The notes: generated by a model from the letters alone, not told the origin. A DNA stretch of 64,000 nt from Sphingobium lignivorans (GCF_014203955.1 NZ_JACHKA010000001.1:3441001-3505000), one strand, 5' to 3'. Positions 27,811 through 36,918 are shown, counted from the stretch's first letter. Made by a program: numbers and translations.

Positions 27811-28685
27811 GCCGCCAGTTCCAGGAGCTGATCGGTCTCGGGCGTTTCCCGCGCGGCCATGATGTCGGCCCAGTGCAGGATTTCCATGCGCCCGTCATGA
27901 TGCTCGACAAGCGCGGTGCAGCCTTCCACCCAGTCGCCGTCATTATAATAAGTGATGTCGCCGAACTGGCGGATTTCCGCCGTGTGGATATGGCCGCAGA
28001 CCACCCCGTCCACATGGCGCCGCTCCGCTTCATGCGCCACGATCTCCTCGAAGCGCGAGATGAAGGCCACCGCATTCTTGACCTTGTGCTTCGCCATCTT
28101 CGAGAGCGACCAATAGGGCATGCCGAGCAGGCGCCGTGCCTGGTTGACGCGGCGATTGATCGCCATCAGCGCGGTGTAGGCGGCGTCTCCCACCACGGCC
28201 AGCCAGCGATGCGCCAGCATGATCGCGTCGAACTCGTCGCCATGCAGGACGAGCAGCTTGCGCCCGTCGACGGTGGTGTGGATCATCTTGCGGCGGATCT
28301 CGACGCCGCCAAAGCTCATGCCGGTGAACTGCCGGAATATCTCGTCATGATTGCCCGGGATGTAGATGACGCGCGTGCCCCGGCGGGCGCGCTTCATGAT
28401 GCGCCAGACGACGTCATTGTGCGCGGTGGGCCAGTAGACGCGCTTCTTGAGCTGCCATCCATCGACGATGTCGCCCACCAGATAGAGCGTGTCGCTGTCG
28501 ACGCTGTCGAGGAAATCGACCAGCATCCCGGCATTGCATCCCTTGGTGCCGAGATGAATGTCGCTGATCCAGATCGTGCGAAAATGGAGCCGTGAACGCT
28601 CGCCTCTTGCCAAACGTTCCGGCGCTATCGTGCCAAGCGCGGTCATGCTGGTGCGGACCCCCGAGTGGAGTTTGTCTCCGCACAT
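27807..28685 (-). CDS. UDP-2,3-diacylglucosamine diphosphatase-like metallophosphoesterase
   Basis: Calcineurin-type phosphoesterase of up to 292 aa. Metal-binding motifs appear in order: ISDIHLGTKG, LVGDIVDGW, YIPGNHDE and CGHIHTAE. It resembles LpxH, which hydrolyses UDP-diacylglucosamine in lipid A synthesis, though it is longer than E. coli LpxH (240 aa). The ATG at 28685 is taken; an ATG at 28646 is an alternative. It is coupled to a GT4 gene. Sphingomonads are known for glycosphingolipids instead of lipopolysaccharide, so the true substrate may differ. Confidence 0.82.
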   Translation of the reverse strand: MCGDKLHSGVRTSMTALGTIAPERLARGERSRLHFRTIWISDIHLGTKGCNAGMLVDFLDSVDSDTLYLVGDIVDGWQLKKRVYWPTAHNDVVWRIMKRARRGTRVIYIPGNHDEIFRQFTGMSFGGVEIRRKMIHTTVDGRKLLVLHGDEFDAIMLAHRWLAVVGDAAYTALMAINRRVNQARRLLGMPYWSLSKMAKHKVKNAVAFISRFEEIVAHEAERRHVDGVVCGHIHTAEIRQFGDITYYNDGDWVEGCTALVEHHDGRMEILHWADIMAARETPETDQLLELAA

Positions 28686-28750
28686 CCCCCTAGCCGAGGA
28701 TTATGACAGTTTTTCTTGAATTATGACGGTGCTGCGTCAGTCGTGCCGGC

Positions 28751-29371
28751 TCAATCCGTTATCGGGATATAGCCCGGCAAGGCCTTCACCCGGTCGATCC
28801 AGCGCAGGATCGCGGGCCAGCCGCCGAGATCGAAACCGCCGGCATCGGCGACATGGGTATAGGCGAACAGGCAGATGTCCGCGAGGCTCGGTGTCGCGCC
28901 GACCAGCCAGTCGCGCCGGTCGAGCTCCGCCGCCATCAGGTCGAGGGCCGCTTCCCCGGCCGCGCGCTTACCGGCGATCTGGCCGCGCTGCGCGTCAGTG
29001 AGCGCCGCTTCCCCCACAAAGGCCAGCCAGAAGCGCAACGTCGCGATGTTCGGCTCGTGATTATACTGCTCCCAGAACATCCAGCGCAGCATATCGGCGC
29101 GATCGAAGCGATCGTCCGGGATGAGCGCCGAGCCGGTCGCAAGCCAGAAGCAGGCAGCATTGCTTTCGGGAAGGAAGCGCTCGCCGATCTGCAGCACCGG
29201 GATGCGGCCGTTCGCATTCACATGCGCCAGGAAATCGGGCGTGCGTGTTTCGCCCCGCATGATGTCATAGTGCCGCCGCGCCAGTGGCAGGCCAAGCAGC
29301 GCGGCCGTCAGCCTGATCTTGTAGCAATTGCCCGAGGGCGCATATTCGTAGAGGATCAGGGGCTCACTCAT
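28751..29371 (-). CDS. Glutathione S-transferase family protein
   Basis: Cytosolic GST of 206 aa with the thioredoxin-like N-terminal domain (SEPLILYEYAPSGNCYKIRL, the catalytic Ser or Cys region) and the conserved cis-Pro with GSH contact in GRIPVLQIG followed by LPESNAACF. The helical C-terminal domain carries PSLADICLFAYTHVADAGGF. The ATG overlaps the quinone oxidoreductase stop by one base (TGATG). A detoxification role is likely; the substrate is unknown. Confidence 0.9.
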   Translation of the reverse strand: MSEPLILYEYAPSGNCYKIRLTAALLGLPLARRHYDIMRGETRTPDFLAHVNANGRIPVLQIGERFLPESNAACFWLATGSALIPDDRFDRADMLRWMFWEQYNHEPNIATLRFWLAFVGEAALTDAQRGQIAGKRAAGEAALDLMAAELDRRDWLVGATPSLADICLFAYTHVADAGGFDLGGWPAILRWIDRVKALPGYIPITD

Positions 29372-30369
29372 CAGCGCACCTTGAGGACGATCTTGCCGAC
29401 ATGCTCGCCCGCTTCCATGCGGCTGTGCGCGTCGGCGGCCTGTGCCAGAGGGAATATCCGGTCCATCGCCGGACGCAGCGTCCCTTCCGCGACGAAGAGC
29501 CAGGCCGTGCGCATGATCTCGTCCACCAGCAGGGCCTTGAACGCGCTCGTGCGCGGCCGCAAAGTCGATCCGGTCAGCGTCAGCCGCCGGGTCATGATCT
29601 GCGGGATCAGTATCTCCGCCTTCGCGCCGCCCAGCACCGCGATGGAGACGTGCCGCCCGTCCTCGGCGAGGCACTGCAGGTTGCGCGGGAGATAGTCGCC
29701 GCCCACCATGTCCAGCACGGCATCGACGCCGGCCCCACCCGTGATGCGCTTTACTGCCTCGACGAAATCCTCGTCACGATAATTGATGGCGTGGCCAGCG
29801 CCCCAGTCCAGCGCGGCACGGCATTTCCCGTCGCTTCCGCACGTGACGATGGAGGTTATGCCGAACAGGCGGCAGAGCGAGATCGCCATGGTGCCGATGC
29901 CGCTCGTCCCGCCATGGATGAGCACATGGTCGCCGCTCGCCACATAAGCGCGCTCGAACAGATTGTGCCAGACGGTCATGAGCGTCTCGGGCAGCGCCGC
30001 GGCCTCTTCCATGGCAAGGCCCGGCGGCAGCGGCATGCACTGGGCATGATCGGCGAGCGCATATTCGGCATAGCCGCCGCCCGCCACCAGCGAGCAGACG
30101 CGGCGCCCCACCGCGCCGGGATCGACGCCCGGCCCCACCGCTGCGATCGTGCCGGCAACTTCCAGCCCCGGCAGCGGCGATGCGCCGGCCGGCGGCGGAT
30201 AGCGTCCCTGTCTCTGCAGCACGTCCGGGCGATTGACGCCGGCGGCGGCGACTTCGATCAGCACTTCGCCCTGCCCCGGCACGGGCACCGGCACCGTCGT
30301 CTCGACAAGCATCTCGGGGCCTCCCGGTGCCTTGATTTCCACCGCCCGCATCATGCCCGGCACCGCCAT
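29371..30369 (-). CDS. NAD(P)H-quinone oxidoreductase (PIG3 / zinc-less MDR family)
   Basis: Medium-chain dehydrogenase/reductase of 332 aa with no structural or catalytic zinc motif. The GroES-like half contains GVNRPDVLQRQG and PLPGLEVAG. The Rossmann half carries HGGTSGIGTMAI for NADPH, and the C-terminus ends in the substrate-side HSRMEAGEHVGKIVL, characteristic of PIG3-type quinone reductases. The ATG at 30369 is preferred (GAGGGG nearby); a further in-frame ATG a few codons later also fits. Expressed with the downstream GST, it may form a stress or xenobiotic detoxification pair. Confidence 0.9.
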   Translation of the reverse strand: MAVPGMMRAVEIKAPGGPEMLVETTVPVPVPGQGEVLIEVAAAGVNRPDVLQRQGRYPPPAGASPLPGLEVAGTIAAVGPGVDPGAVGRRVCSLVAGGGYAEYALADHAQCMPLPPGLAMEEAAALPETLMTVWHNLFERAYVASGDHVLIHGGTSGIGTMAISLCRLFGITSIVTCGSDGKCRAALDWGAGHAINYRDEDFVEAVKRITGGAGVDAVLDMVGGDYLPRNLQCLAEDGRHVSIAVLGGAKAEILIPQIMTRRLTLTGSTLRPRTSAFKALLVDEIMRTAWLFVAEGTLRPAMDRIFPLAQAADAHSRMEAGEHVGKIVLKVR

Positions 30370-30518
30370 ATCCGTCCCCCTCGGCTGCTGATCCTGCATT
30401 GCGGCCCTGTCTAGTCGCCCTCGCGGAAAAGGCCAGACCTGCGTGAAAGGAGTACGGTGAGAGAGCGGCCGTCGCGACGGCGTTGACACCGTCTCGCTTT
30501 GCGGCAACCATGGTGGCA

Positions 30519-30719
30519 ATGGATTCTGACGACGCCTTTCCCCGGGCGCGGCCCGGCAGCCTGACGGCGCAACTTGCCAGCGAGGACCTTGAGCGGCTGT
30601 CCATGTCCGAGCTCGATCAGCGGATCGCATTGCTCACCGCCGAGGTCGAGCGGACCCGCAGGCAGCGCGAGCGCTCGGTTAATCACAAGGCAAGCGCCGA
30701 GGCGCTATTCAGAAAATGA
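30519..30719 (+). CDS. DUF1192 domain-containing small protein
   Basis: A 66-aa acidic helical protein. The core SMSELDQRIALLTAEVERTRRQR matches the DUF1192 pattern of a short coiled coil, and the end SAEALFRK is typical of the family. The ATG at 30519 (MDSDDAFPRARPG) is preferred to one three codons earlier. DUF1192 proteins are short alphaproteobacterial proteins of unknown role. It is divergent from the quinone reductase and precedes clpA. Confidence 0.8.
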   Translation: MDSDDAFPRARPGSLTAQLASEDLERLSMSELDQRIALLTAEVERTRRQRERSVNHKASAEALFRK

Positions 30720-30864
30720 GGAGAGTGGAAGCAGGATCGCCCTCCGGCGCATATCGGCTTCCGCAGCATCGGGTCGTTGACAGCTTGCCCTTGAAGGCAG
30801 GCGCGTGGGCTCCGACATTGGTCAGGTCGTGGCCTGGCTCTCAGGCCGCAGGAGTAAGATAGAC

Positions 30865-33198
30865 ATGCCCTCTTTCGCCCCCGCCCTTGAAACCACGCTC
30901 CACAATGCGCTGGCCCATGCCACGGAGCGAAGCCATGAATATGCAACGCTGGAGCATCTGCTCCTCGCGCTGATCGATGACGAGCATGCCGCCAAGGTGA
31001 TGCAGGCATGCGGCGTCGATCTGGGCGAACTCGGCGACACCGTGACGCATTATCTCGACAGCGAGCTGGACAGCCTGAAGGTGACCGGCAGCGTCGATCC
31101 CTCGCCCACCAGCGGCTTTCAGCGCGTCGTCCAGCGCGCCATCCTGCACGTCCAGTCATCCGGCAAGGAAGAAGTGACCGGCGCCAATGTGCTGGTCGCG
31201 CTCTTCTCCGAGCGGGAGAGCTATGCGGTCTATTTCCTGCAGCAGCAGGACATGAGCCGCCTGGATGCCGTCAGCTATCTCTCGCACGGCGTCGGCAAGG
31301 GTGCTGCCACGCAGGAGCCGCCCAAGCCGCCTCAGGCCGAGGAAGAGAAGAAGGGCGAGACCAAGAAGAAGGACGGCGCGCTCGACCAGTTCACCGTCAA
31401 CCTCAACGAGAAGGCGAAGGACGGCAAGGTGGACCCGCTCATCGGCCGCAGTGCCGAGGTCGATCGCACGATCCAGATCCTGTGCCGCCGCTCGAAGAAC
31501 AATCCGCTCTATGTGGGCGATCCTGGCGTCGGCAAGACCGCCATCGCGGAAGGCCTCGCGCGCAAGATCGTGCAGGGCGAAGTGCCCGACGTCCTCAAGG
31601 AAGCGGTGATCTACTCGCTCGACATGGGCTCGCTGCTGGCCGGCACGCGCTATCGCGGCGATTTCGAGGAGCGTTTGAAGGCCGTCGTCTCTGAGCTCGA
31701 GAAGATGCCGCACGCGGTGCTCTTCATCGACGAGATCCACACGGTAATCGGCGCCGGCGCGACTTCCGGCGGCGCGATGGATGCGTCCAACCTCCTGAAG
31801 CCGGCGCTCTCGGGCGGCTCGATCCGCTGCATCGGGTCGACCACCTACAAGGAGTTCCGCAACCACTTCGAGAAGGACCGTGCGCTGCTGCGGCGGTTCC
31901 AGAAGATCGACGTGAACGAGCCGACGGTCGAGGACACCATCAAGATCCTGATGGGCCTGCGCTCGGCCTTCGAGGACCATCACGCCGTCAAGTACACGCC
32001 CGATGCGATCAAGGCGGCCGTGGAGCTCTCCGCACGCTACATCAATGACCGCAAGCTGCCGGACAAGGCGATCGACGTGATCGACGAGGTCGGCGCGATG
32101 CAGATGCTGGTGGCGCCGTCCAAGCGCAAGAAGATGATCACGCCCAAGGAGATCGAAGCGGTGATCGCGACCATGGCGCGCATCCCGCCCAAGACCGTCT
32201 CGACGGACGACAAGAGCGTGCTGGAATCGCTGGAAACCGATCTCAAGCGCGTCGTCTTCGGGCAGGACAAGGCGATCGAGGTGCTCAGCTCCGCGATCAA
32301 GCTGTCCCGCGCGGGCCTGCGCGATCCGGACAAGCCGATCGGCAATTATCTGTTCTCCGGCCCCACCGGCGTCGGCAAGACGGAAGTTGCCCGGCAGCTG
32401 GCCACGCTGCTCGGCATCCCGCTCCAGCGCTTCGACATGTCGGAATATATGGAGCGGCACTCGGTCAGCCGCCTGATCGGCGCGCCTCCGGGCTATGTCG
32501 GCTATGATCAGGGTGGCCTGCTCACCGATGCGATCGACCAGAATCCGCACTGCGTCCTCCTGCTCGACGAGATCGAGAAGGCGCATCCGGACCTGTTCAA
32601 CATCCTGCTGCAGGTGATGGACAATGGCCGCCTGACCGATCACCACGGCAAGACGGTCGATTTCCGCAACGTCATCCTCATCATGACCACCAATGCCGGC
32701 GCGTCCGACATGGCGAAGGAATCGATCGGCTTTGGCGAGTCCACGCGCGAGGACGTACAGGAAGAAGCCGTGAAGAAGCTCTTCACGCCGGAATTCCGCA
32801 ACCGTCTCGATGCGATCGTGCCGTTCGACTATCTGCCGACCGAGGTGGTCTCCCGGGTGGTCGACAAGTTCGTCATTCAGCTCGAGCTGCAGCTGGCGGA
32901 CCGCGACGTTCACATCACGCTCGACAATGATGCGCGCGAATGGCTCACCGCGCGCGGCTATGACAAGCTCTATGGTGCCCGCCCGATGGGCCGGCTCATC
33001 CAGGAGAAGATCAAGCAGCCGCTCGCCGAGGAGCTTCTGTTCGGCAAGCTGGTCAATGGCGGCGAAGTGCATGTGCGCCTGAAGGATGGTGCTCTCACAT
33101 TCGAGATCACGCCCGCGGCGCCCCGGCGCGGCAAGAGTGGTCCCGCCGGCAAGGCCAGCGGCAAGGGCCGCAAGGCACCGGCGCCGACGTCACGCTGA
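30865..33198 (+). CDS. clpA: ATP-dependent Clp protease ATP-binding subunit ClpA
   Basis: Hexameric AAA+ unfoldase that feeds substrates to ClpP. It has 777 aa with an N-terminal Clp repeat domain (MPSFAPALETTLHNALAHA), a linker rich in Lys/Glu, and D1 with Walker A GDPGVGKT near residue 220. D2 has Walker A GPTGVGKTE near residue 500 and Walker B LLLDEIEKAH. The C-terminus is a basic, disordered tail of about 25 residues. The start is ATG 30865 with AGGAG upstream. No clpS gene is adjacent; the preceding gene is DUF1192. Confidence 0.96.
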   Translation: MPSFAPALETTLHNALAHATERSHEYATLEHLLLALIDDEHAAKVMQACGVDLGELGDTVTHYLDSELDSLKVTGSVDPSPTSGFQRVVQRAILHVQSSGKEEVTGANVLVALFSERESYAVYFLQQQDMSRLDAVSYLSHGVGKGAATQEPPKPPQAEEEKKGETKKKDGALDQFTVNLNEKAKDGKVDPLIGRSAEVDRTIQILCRRSKNNPLYVGDPGVGKTAIAEGLARKIVQGEVPDVLKEAVIYSLDMGSLLAGTRYRGDFEERLKAVVSELEKMPHAVLFIDEIHTVIGAGATSGGAMDASNLLKPALSGGSIRCIGSTTYKEFRNHFEKDRALLRRFQKIDVNEPTVEDTIKILMGLRSAFEDHHAVKYTPDAIKAAVELSARYINDRKLPDKAIDVIDEVGAMQMLVAPSKRKKMITPKEIEAVIATMARIPPKTVSTDDKSVLESLETDLKRVVFGQDKAIEVLSSAIKLSRAGLRDPDKPIGNYLFSGPTGVGKTEVARQLATLLGIPLQRFDMSEYMERHSVSRLIGAPPGYVGYDQGGLLTDAIDQNPHCVLLLDEIEKAHPDLFNILLQVMDNGRLTDHHGKTVDFRNVILIMTTNAGASDMAKESIGFGESTREDVQEEAVKKLFTPEFRNRLDAIVPFDYLPTEVVSRVVDKFVIQLELQLADRDVHITLDNDAREWLTARGYDKLYGARPMGRLIQEKIKQPLAEELLFGKLVNGGEVHVRLKDGALTFEITPAAPRRGKSGPAGKASGKGRKAPAPTSR

Positions 33199-33203
33199 CG
33201 AGA

Positions 33204-33238
33204 CGAAGGGTGGGGAAGCAGGCTTTCCTCACCCTTCG
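33204..33238 (+). terminator. Terminator-like hairpin after clpA
   Basis: Perfect 9-bp stem CGAAGGGTG/CACCCTTCG extended by an inner GGAA/TTCC, five bases past the clpA stop. A T run is lacking. Confidence 0.6.
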
Positions 33239-33397
33239 CCGCACCTGCGCCCGCTCTAGCGGGTCGGTGCCCTGCCGGGCTGCGACAGCCCGCCACCTGA
33301 CCGACATCTTTCCCGCCCCGCGACTGCGACCCGGCGCGAACCGGTCACGCTTCCTCCACCAGCCCTTTCGCCCGGGATCGGCTCCGGTCATCATGAG

Positions 33398-34111
33398 ATG
33401 ATGTCGGACGCGTCTTCCGCCTTGCCCACGGTGGTCATTCTGCACGGCTTCGGCGGGATCGGCCTGATGAACCGGCCACTCGCCATCATGTTGCGCCGCG
33501 CCGGCTATCGGCCGGTCGAGATCACCTATGACAGCTGGGGAACGCCGCTCGACCGGATCTGCGAGCGCCTTCTGCCCCGCATCGCGGCGTGCGGCGGCGG
33601 AGAGGCGCCGCTTCATATCGTGGCGCATTCCATGGGCGGGCTGGTCGCGCGGGCCCTCATCACGCGCGAGCGCCCCGCCCATCTCGGCAGCGTCGTGATG
33701 CTCGGCACGCCCAATGGCGGCAGCGAGATCGCGGATTTCCTTCATCAGCGGCCCTGGTTGCGGCCCATCCTCGGCAAAGCGGCCGAAGCGCTGGTCACCC
33801 AACGGGATGCCGCCACCGATGCGCTGCTCGGGCGCGTCGACTATCCGGTGGGGATCATCGCCGGCAACAGGCCGATCATGCCCATCGCCGCCGCCCGGCT
33901 GGTGCCCTTGCCGAGCGACGGCAAGGTCAGCGTCCTCTCCACGCGCCTGCAGGACGCAGCGGACCACATCGTCCTGCCCCTGCCCCACAGCCTGCTGCCC
34001 TATCACCCCTCCGCCCATTTGCAGATCAGGCATTTTCTCGCGACCGGCCGGTTCTTCCGCGACGATGCGCACCCCATCGAGGAACGGCTGGCCAACGAGA
34101 TTTGTTCCTGA
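33398..34111 (+). CDS. Alpha/beta-hydrolase, lipase/esterase family
   Basis: Serine hydrolase of 237 aa. It begins with the oxyanion strand VVILHGFGG; the nucleophile elbow is AHSMGG (about residues 80-85), and HIVLPLPHSLLPYHP carries candidate catalytic His residues. GTPNGGSEIADFL matches the bacterial triacylglycerol-lipase/PGAP1-like group. No signal peptide is seen. Substrate unknown. Two adjacent ATGs (33398, 33401) could start it. Confidence 0.82.
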   Translation: MMSDASSALPTVVILHGFGGIGLMNRPLAIMLRRAGYRPVEITYDSWGTPLDRICERLLPRIAACGGGEAPLHIVAHSMGGLVARALITRERPAHLGSVVMLGTPNGGSEIADFLHQRPWLRPILGKAAEALVTQRDAATDALLGRVDYPVGIIAGNRPIMPIAAARLVPLPSDGKVSVLSTRLQDAADHIVLPLPHSLLPYHPSAHLQIRHFLATGRFFRDDAHPIEERLANEICS

Positions 34112-34135
34112 TATGTTCCCGTCAGGAGGTGACCC

Positions 34136-34777
34136 ATGACTGCTGCAATCCAGTTCTACACGAACCCCATGTCGCGCGGACAGATCATAAGATGGATGCT
34201 CGAGGAACTCGGGCAGCCCTATGAGACTCATCTGCTCGATTATGCGGGAAGCATGAAATCGCCCGACTATCTGGCGCTCAACCCGATGGGGAAGGTCCCG
34301 GCCATCGTTCATGATGGCAAGGTCGTGACCGAATGCGCGGCGATCTGCGTCTATCTCGCGGCGTGCTTTCCCGAAGCCTCGCTCGATCCCCGGCCGGAGG
34401 AGCGCGCGGACTATTATCGCTGGCTGTTCTTCGCGGCCGGGCCGGTCGAAGCCGCTGTCACCAATCAGGCGGCGGGCTTCACGGTCTCGGAGGAGCGGGC
34501 GCGGATGTTCGGCTATGGCACTTACGACCTGGCGATGCAGACGCTCGAAAGCGCCGTCACGGGGCGTGATTATGTCTGCGGGCCCCGCTTCACGGCGGCC
34601 GACGTCTATGTGGGTTCGCAGATCGACTGGGGCCTGCAGTTCGGGACCATGCCGGACCGGCCGGCCTTCCGTGCCTATGCCGAGCGGCTGCGCGCAAGGC
34701 CTGCTTATCAGCGCGCCAAGGATATCGACAATGCGCTCATCGCGCAGATGAAAAGCGCTGCGGAGAAGCAATCATAG
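34136..34777 (+). CDS. Glutathione S-transferase family protein
   Basis: A 213-aa GST. The N-terminal thioredoxin domain reads QFYTNPMSRGQIIRWMLEEL, with Ser or Tyr near the active site. The cis-Pro motif is MGKVPAIVHDGKVVTECAAI, and the C-terminal helical domain has FTAADVYVGSQIDWG. A strong ribosome-binding site AGGAGGT lies 6 nt before the ATG. It ends at a bidirectional terminator and follows the esterase on the same strand. Confidence 0.91.
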   Translation: MTAAIQFYTNPMSRGQIIRWMLEELGQPYETHLLDYAGSMKSPDYLALNPMGKVPAIVHDGKVVTECAAICVYLAACFPEASLDPRPEERADYYRWLFFAAGPVEAAVTNQAAGFTVSEERARMFGYGTYDLAMQTLESAVTGRDYVCGPRFTAADVYVGSQIDWGLQFGTMPDRPAFRAYAERLRARPAYQRAKDIDNALIAQMKSAAEKQS

Positions 34778-34820
34778 TGGGGTTCGCCACAGTCTTGTCG
34801 TGACGAGACTTGGCGAATGC

Positions 34821-34857
34821 AGAAAGGCCCAGCGAACTTGCGTTCGCCGGGCCTTCT
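34821..34857. terminator. Bidirectional terminator between GST and Bax-inhibitor genes
   Basis: Stem AAGGCCC-a-GCGAAC with loop TTGC and GTTCGC-c-GGGCCTT, 13 paired positions around one mismatch. Convergent genes end on both sides. Confidence 0.75.
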
Positions 34858-34879
34858 GTCGCAATCCGAGGTGATGCGC

Positions 34880-35617
34880 TTATTCGCGGCTGCCCATGAA
34901 GCGCAGCAGGAACATGAACATGTTCACGAAGTCGAGGTATAGCGACAGCGCACCCATGATGACGGCCTTGCCCATCATGTCCGTGCCCGCGACATAGCTG
35001 TACATGCTCTTGAGCCGCTGCGTGTCGTAGGCGGTAAGGCCAGCGAAGATCAGCACGCCCAGGATGCTCACCACGAGGCCGAGCGCGCTCGACTGCAGGA
35101 ACAGATTGATGACCGACGCGACCAGGATGCCGACGACGCCCATGATCAGGAACGTGCCGAAGCCCGACAGATCACGCTTGGTGGTGTAGCCGTAGAGGCT
35201 GAGGCCCGCGAAAGCCGCCGCCGTCGCGAAGAAGGTCTGCGCGATGGATTCGCCGGTGTAGACCAGGAAGATGGAGGCCATGGAAAGCCCCATCACGACG
35301 CAATAGGCCCAGTAGAGCATCTGCGCGGTGCCGGTCTGCAGCCGGTTGATGCCAAAGCTGAGCACCATCACGAAGCCGAGCGGCGCAAACATCAGCAGAT
35401 ATTTGAGCGGGCCGGGGCCGAGCAGGATCTGCGCGGCAAAGCCGCTCTGCGCGAACAGCAAGGCGACGATGCCCGTCACCAGCACACCGCTCGCCATATA
35501 GTTGTAGATCGACAGCATATAGGACCGCAGACCTGCATCGAAGGCAGCGTCGTCCGCGCGCGTCGAGATGCCGCCAAAACCCGCCGAGGTTGTCCGGGGA
35601 TCCGGCCAGTTCGCCAT
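34880..35617 (-). CDS. Bax inhibitor-1/YccA family membrane protein
   Basis: Integral membrane protein of 245 aa with seven predicted hydrophobic helices. The family landmarks are the N-terminal polar segment followed by SYMLSIYNYMASGVLVTG, the Asp-containing TAYDTQRLK, and the last helix ALSLYLDFVNMFMFLLRFMG. BI-1 proteins are pH-sensitive calcium-leak channels that interact with proteases. The start is ATG 35617, with AAGGAG 7 nt upstream; earlier ATGs are too close to that site. Confidence 0.93.
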   Translation of the reverse strand: MANWPDPRTTSAGFGGISTRADDAAFDAGLRSYMLSIYNYMASGVLVTGIVALLFAQSGFAAQILLGPGPLKYLLMFAPLGFVMVLSFGINRLQTGTAQMLYWAYCVVMGLSMASIFLVYTGESIAQTFFATAAAFAGLSLYGYTTKRDLSGFGTFLIMGVVGILVASVINLFLQSSALGLVVSILGVLIFAGLTAYDTQRLKSMYSYVAGTDMMGKAVIMGALSLYLDFVNMFMFLLRFMGSRE

Positions 35618-35787
35618 GTTCATTCTCCTTGTGACCAGCTTCAGTGCCAATCATTCGGGTGCAATATCATGTCTTTGGGGCCGGGTTTCAAGCAAAACCG
35701 GACCCTGGTCGCCCGCGAGAGGTCCGCCAGGGCGCCCCCGGCGCGGAAACGCGCGGGTGCGCGGACGCGGAAAATCGCGCGGGCACG

Positions 35788-35815
35788 AAAAAAGGGGCCG
35801 GTCGCCCGGCCCCTT
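35788..35815 (-). terminator. Rho-independent terminator of the OmpA-family gene
   Basis: On the minus strand, the 8-bp stem GGGGCCGG/CCGGCCCC with a 4-nt loop (extended by AA/TT) is followed by six T. It lies about 40 bases past the stop codon. Confidence 0.9.
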
Positions 35816-35853
35816 CTTTGTGGATGACCGCCCGAGAGCGGCCTATCCGTATC

Positions 35854-36918
35854 TTAGTTGCCCGAACCCGGACCGTAGGTGATTTCCACGCGACGGTTCT
35901 GGAGTTCACGGACGCCATCGGCGGTTTCGACACGCGGACGGGTCTCACCGAAGGCCTCGGACGAAATCACGCCGTCCGAAATGCCACGCGAGGTCAGGTA
36001 ACCGCGCACCGCCGTGTTGCGGCGAGCCGACAGACCCATGTTGTAGCGGGGCGAACCGGACTTGTCCGCGTGGCCGGCCAGCATGACCGACGCGCTGCCG
36101 CAGTTGGCATAAGCCGAGATCGCGTTGTCGAGGATCGAGGCAGCGTCCGGCGTGATGTCGGCGCTATCCCACTCGAAGAACACGATGTACGGCCCAGGCG
36201 CACACTGCACCACCGGCGGAGGCGGAGGCGGCGGAGGCGGCGGGGGAGGCGGCGGCGGGGGCGGCGGGGGCGGGGGCGGAGGCGGCGGAGCCGGCTCGGC
36301 GCCACCGAAGTTGTAGATGATGCCCGCCAGGATGCTGTGCGTGCTGGCCTCGGATTCGAGACCCACGCCACGGGTGTTCCGCAGCTTGATGTCGTCGTGG
36401 TTGAAGTAGCGATACTTCAGCGACAGATCGACGTTCGTGGTCACCGGATAACGGACGCCGGCGAGAGCCTGCCAGGCGAAGCCGCTGTCCGAATCGCGCG
36501 TGTCGGGGAGAGAGATCTTCGAACGGGCGATACCGACGCCACCGCCGATGAAGCCCTGCAGACCATCGTCCGGACCGAAGTCGAGCAGACCGTTGAGCAT
36601 CAGCGAGTCGATGCGCATCTGGCCACCCGACAGGTTCGTCGAGAGGTTCGAATAGTTGGTCTGCTTGTTCATCGCCTTCTTGTGCGAATATTCCGCTTCG
36701 AGACGGAAACCGCCGAAGTCGTAGCCGACCATGCCGCCAGCATCATAGCCGGTCTTGTGCGGCGTGTTCGCGGTAACGCCATTATCATACGTCGAGTCCG
36801 CGTCCTCGGCGATCATCGCACCAACTTCGGCACCAATGTACCAGGACTTGTCCTTGGCCAGCGATGGCGAGGCCATCGCAGTCGACGCGAGCGCTATGGC
36901 AATGCCAAGCTTCCGCAT
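35854..36918 (-). CDS. OmpA family outer-membrane protein with poly-proline linker
   Basis: Outer-membrane protein of 354 aa. A signal peptide (MRKLGIAIALASTAMASPSLA) leads into an eight-stranded beta-barrel of about 190 residues (YIGAEVGAMI, AGVRYPVTTNVDLSLKYRYF, with terminal YNFGG). A run of exactly 25 prolines follows. The periplasmic peptidoglycan-binding domain has FFEWDSADIT, AGHADKSGS and the NRRVEI ending. Conserved Asp and Arg residues for diaminopimelate binding are present. AGGGGAAT precedes the ATG, and a strong terminator follows the gene. Confidence 0.93.
   Translation of the reverse strand: MRKLGIAIALASTAMASPSLAKDKSWYIGAEVGAMIAEDADSTYDNGVTANTPHKTGYDAGGMVGYDFGGFRLEAEYSHKKAMNKQTNYSNLSTNLSGGQMRIDSLMLNGLLDFGPDDGLQGFIGGGVGIARSKISLPDTRDSDSGFAWQALAGVRYPVTTNVDLSLKYRYFNHDDIKLRNTRGVGLESEASTHSILAGIIYNFGGAEPAPPPPPPPPPPPPPPPPPPPPPPPPPVVQCAPGPYIVFFEWDSADITPDAASILDNAISAYANCGSASVMLAGHADKSGSPRYNMGLSARRNTAVRGYLTSRGISDGVISSEAFGETRPRVETADGVRELQNRRVEITYGPGSGN

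Noticed and set aside
30777-30822. A heat-shock-type promoter (TTGACA and CTTGAAG) upstream of clpA.
   Set aside because: No matching -10 element at proper spacing for sigma-70 or sigma-32; only the -35-like words are present.
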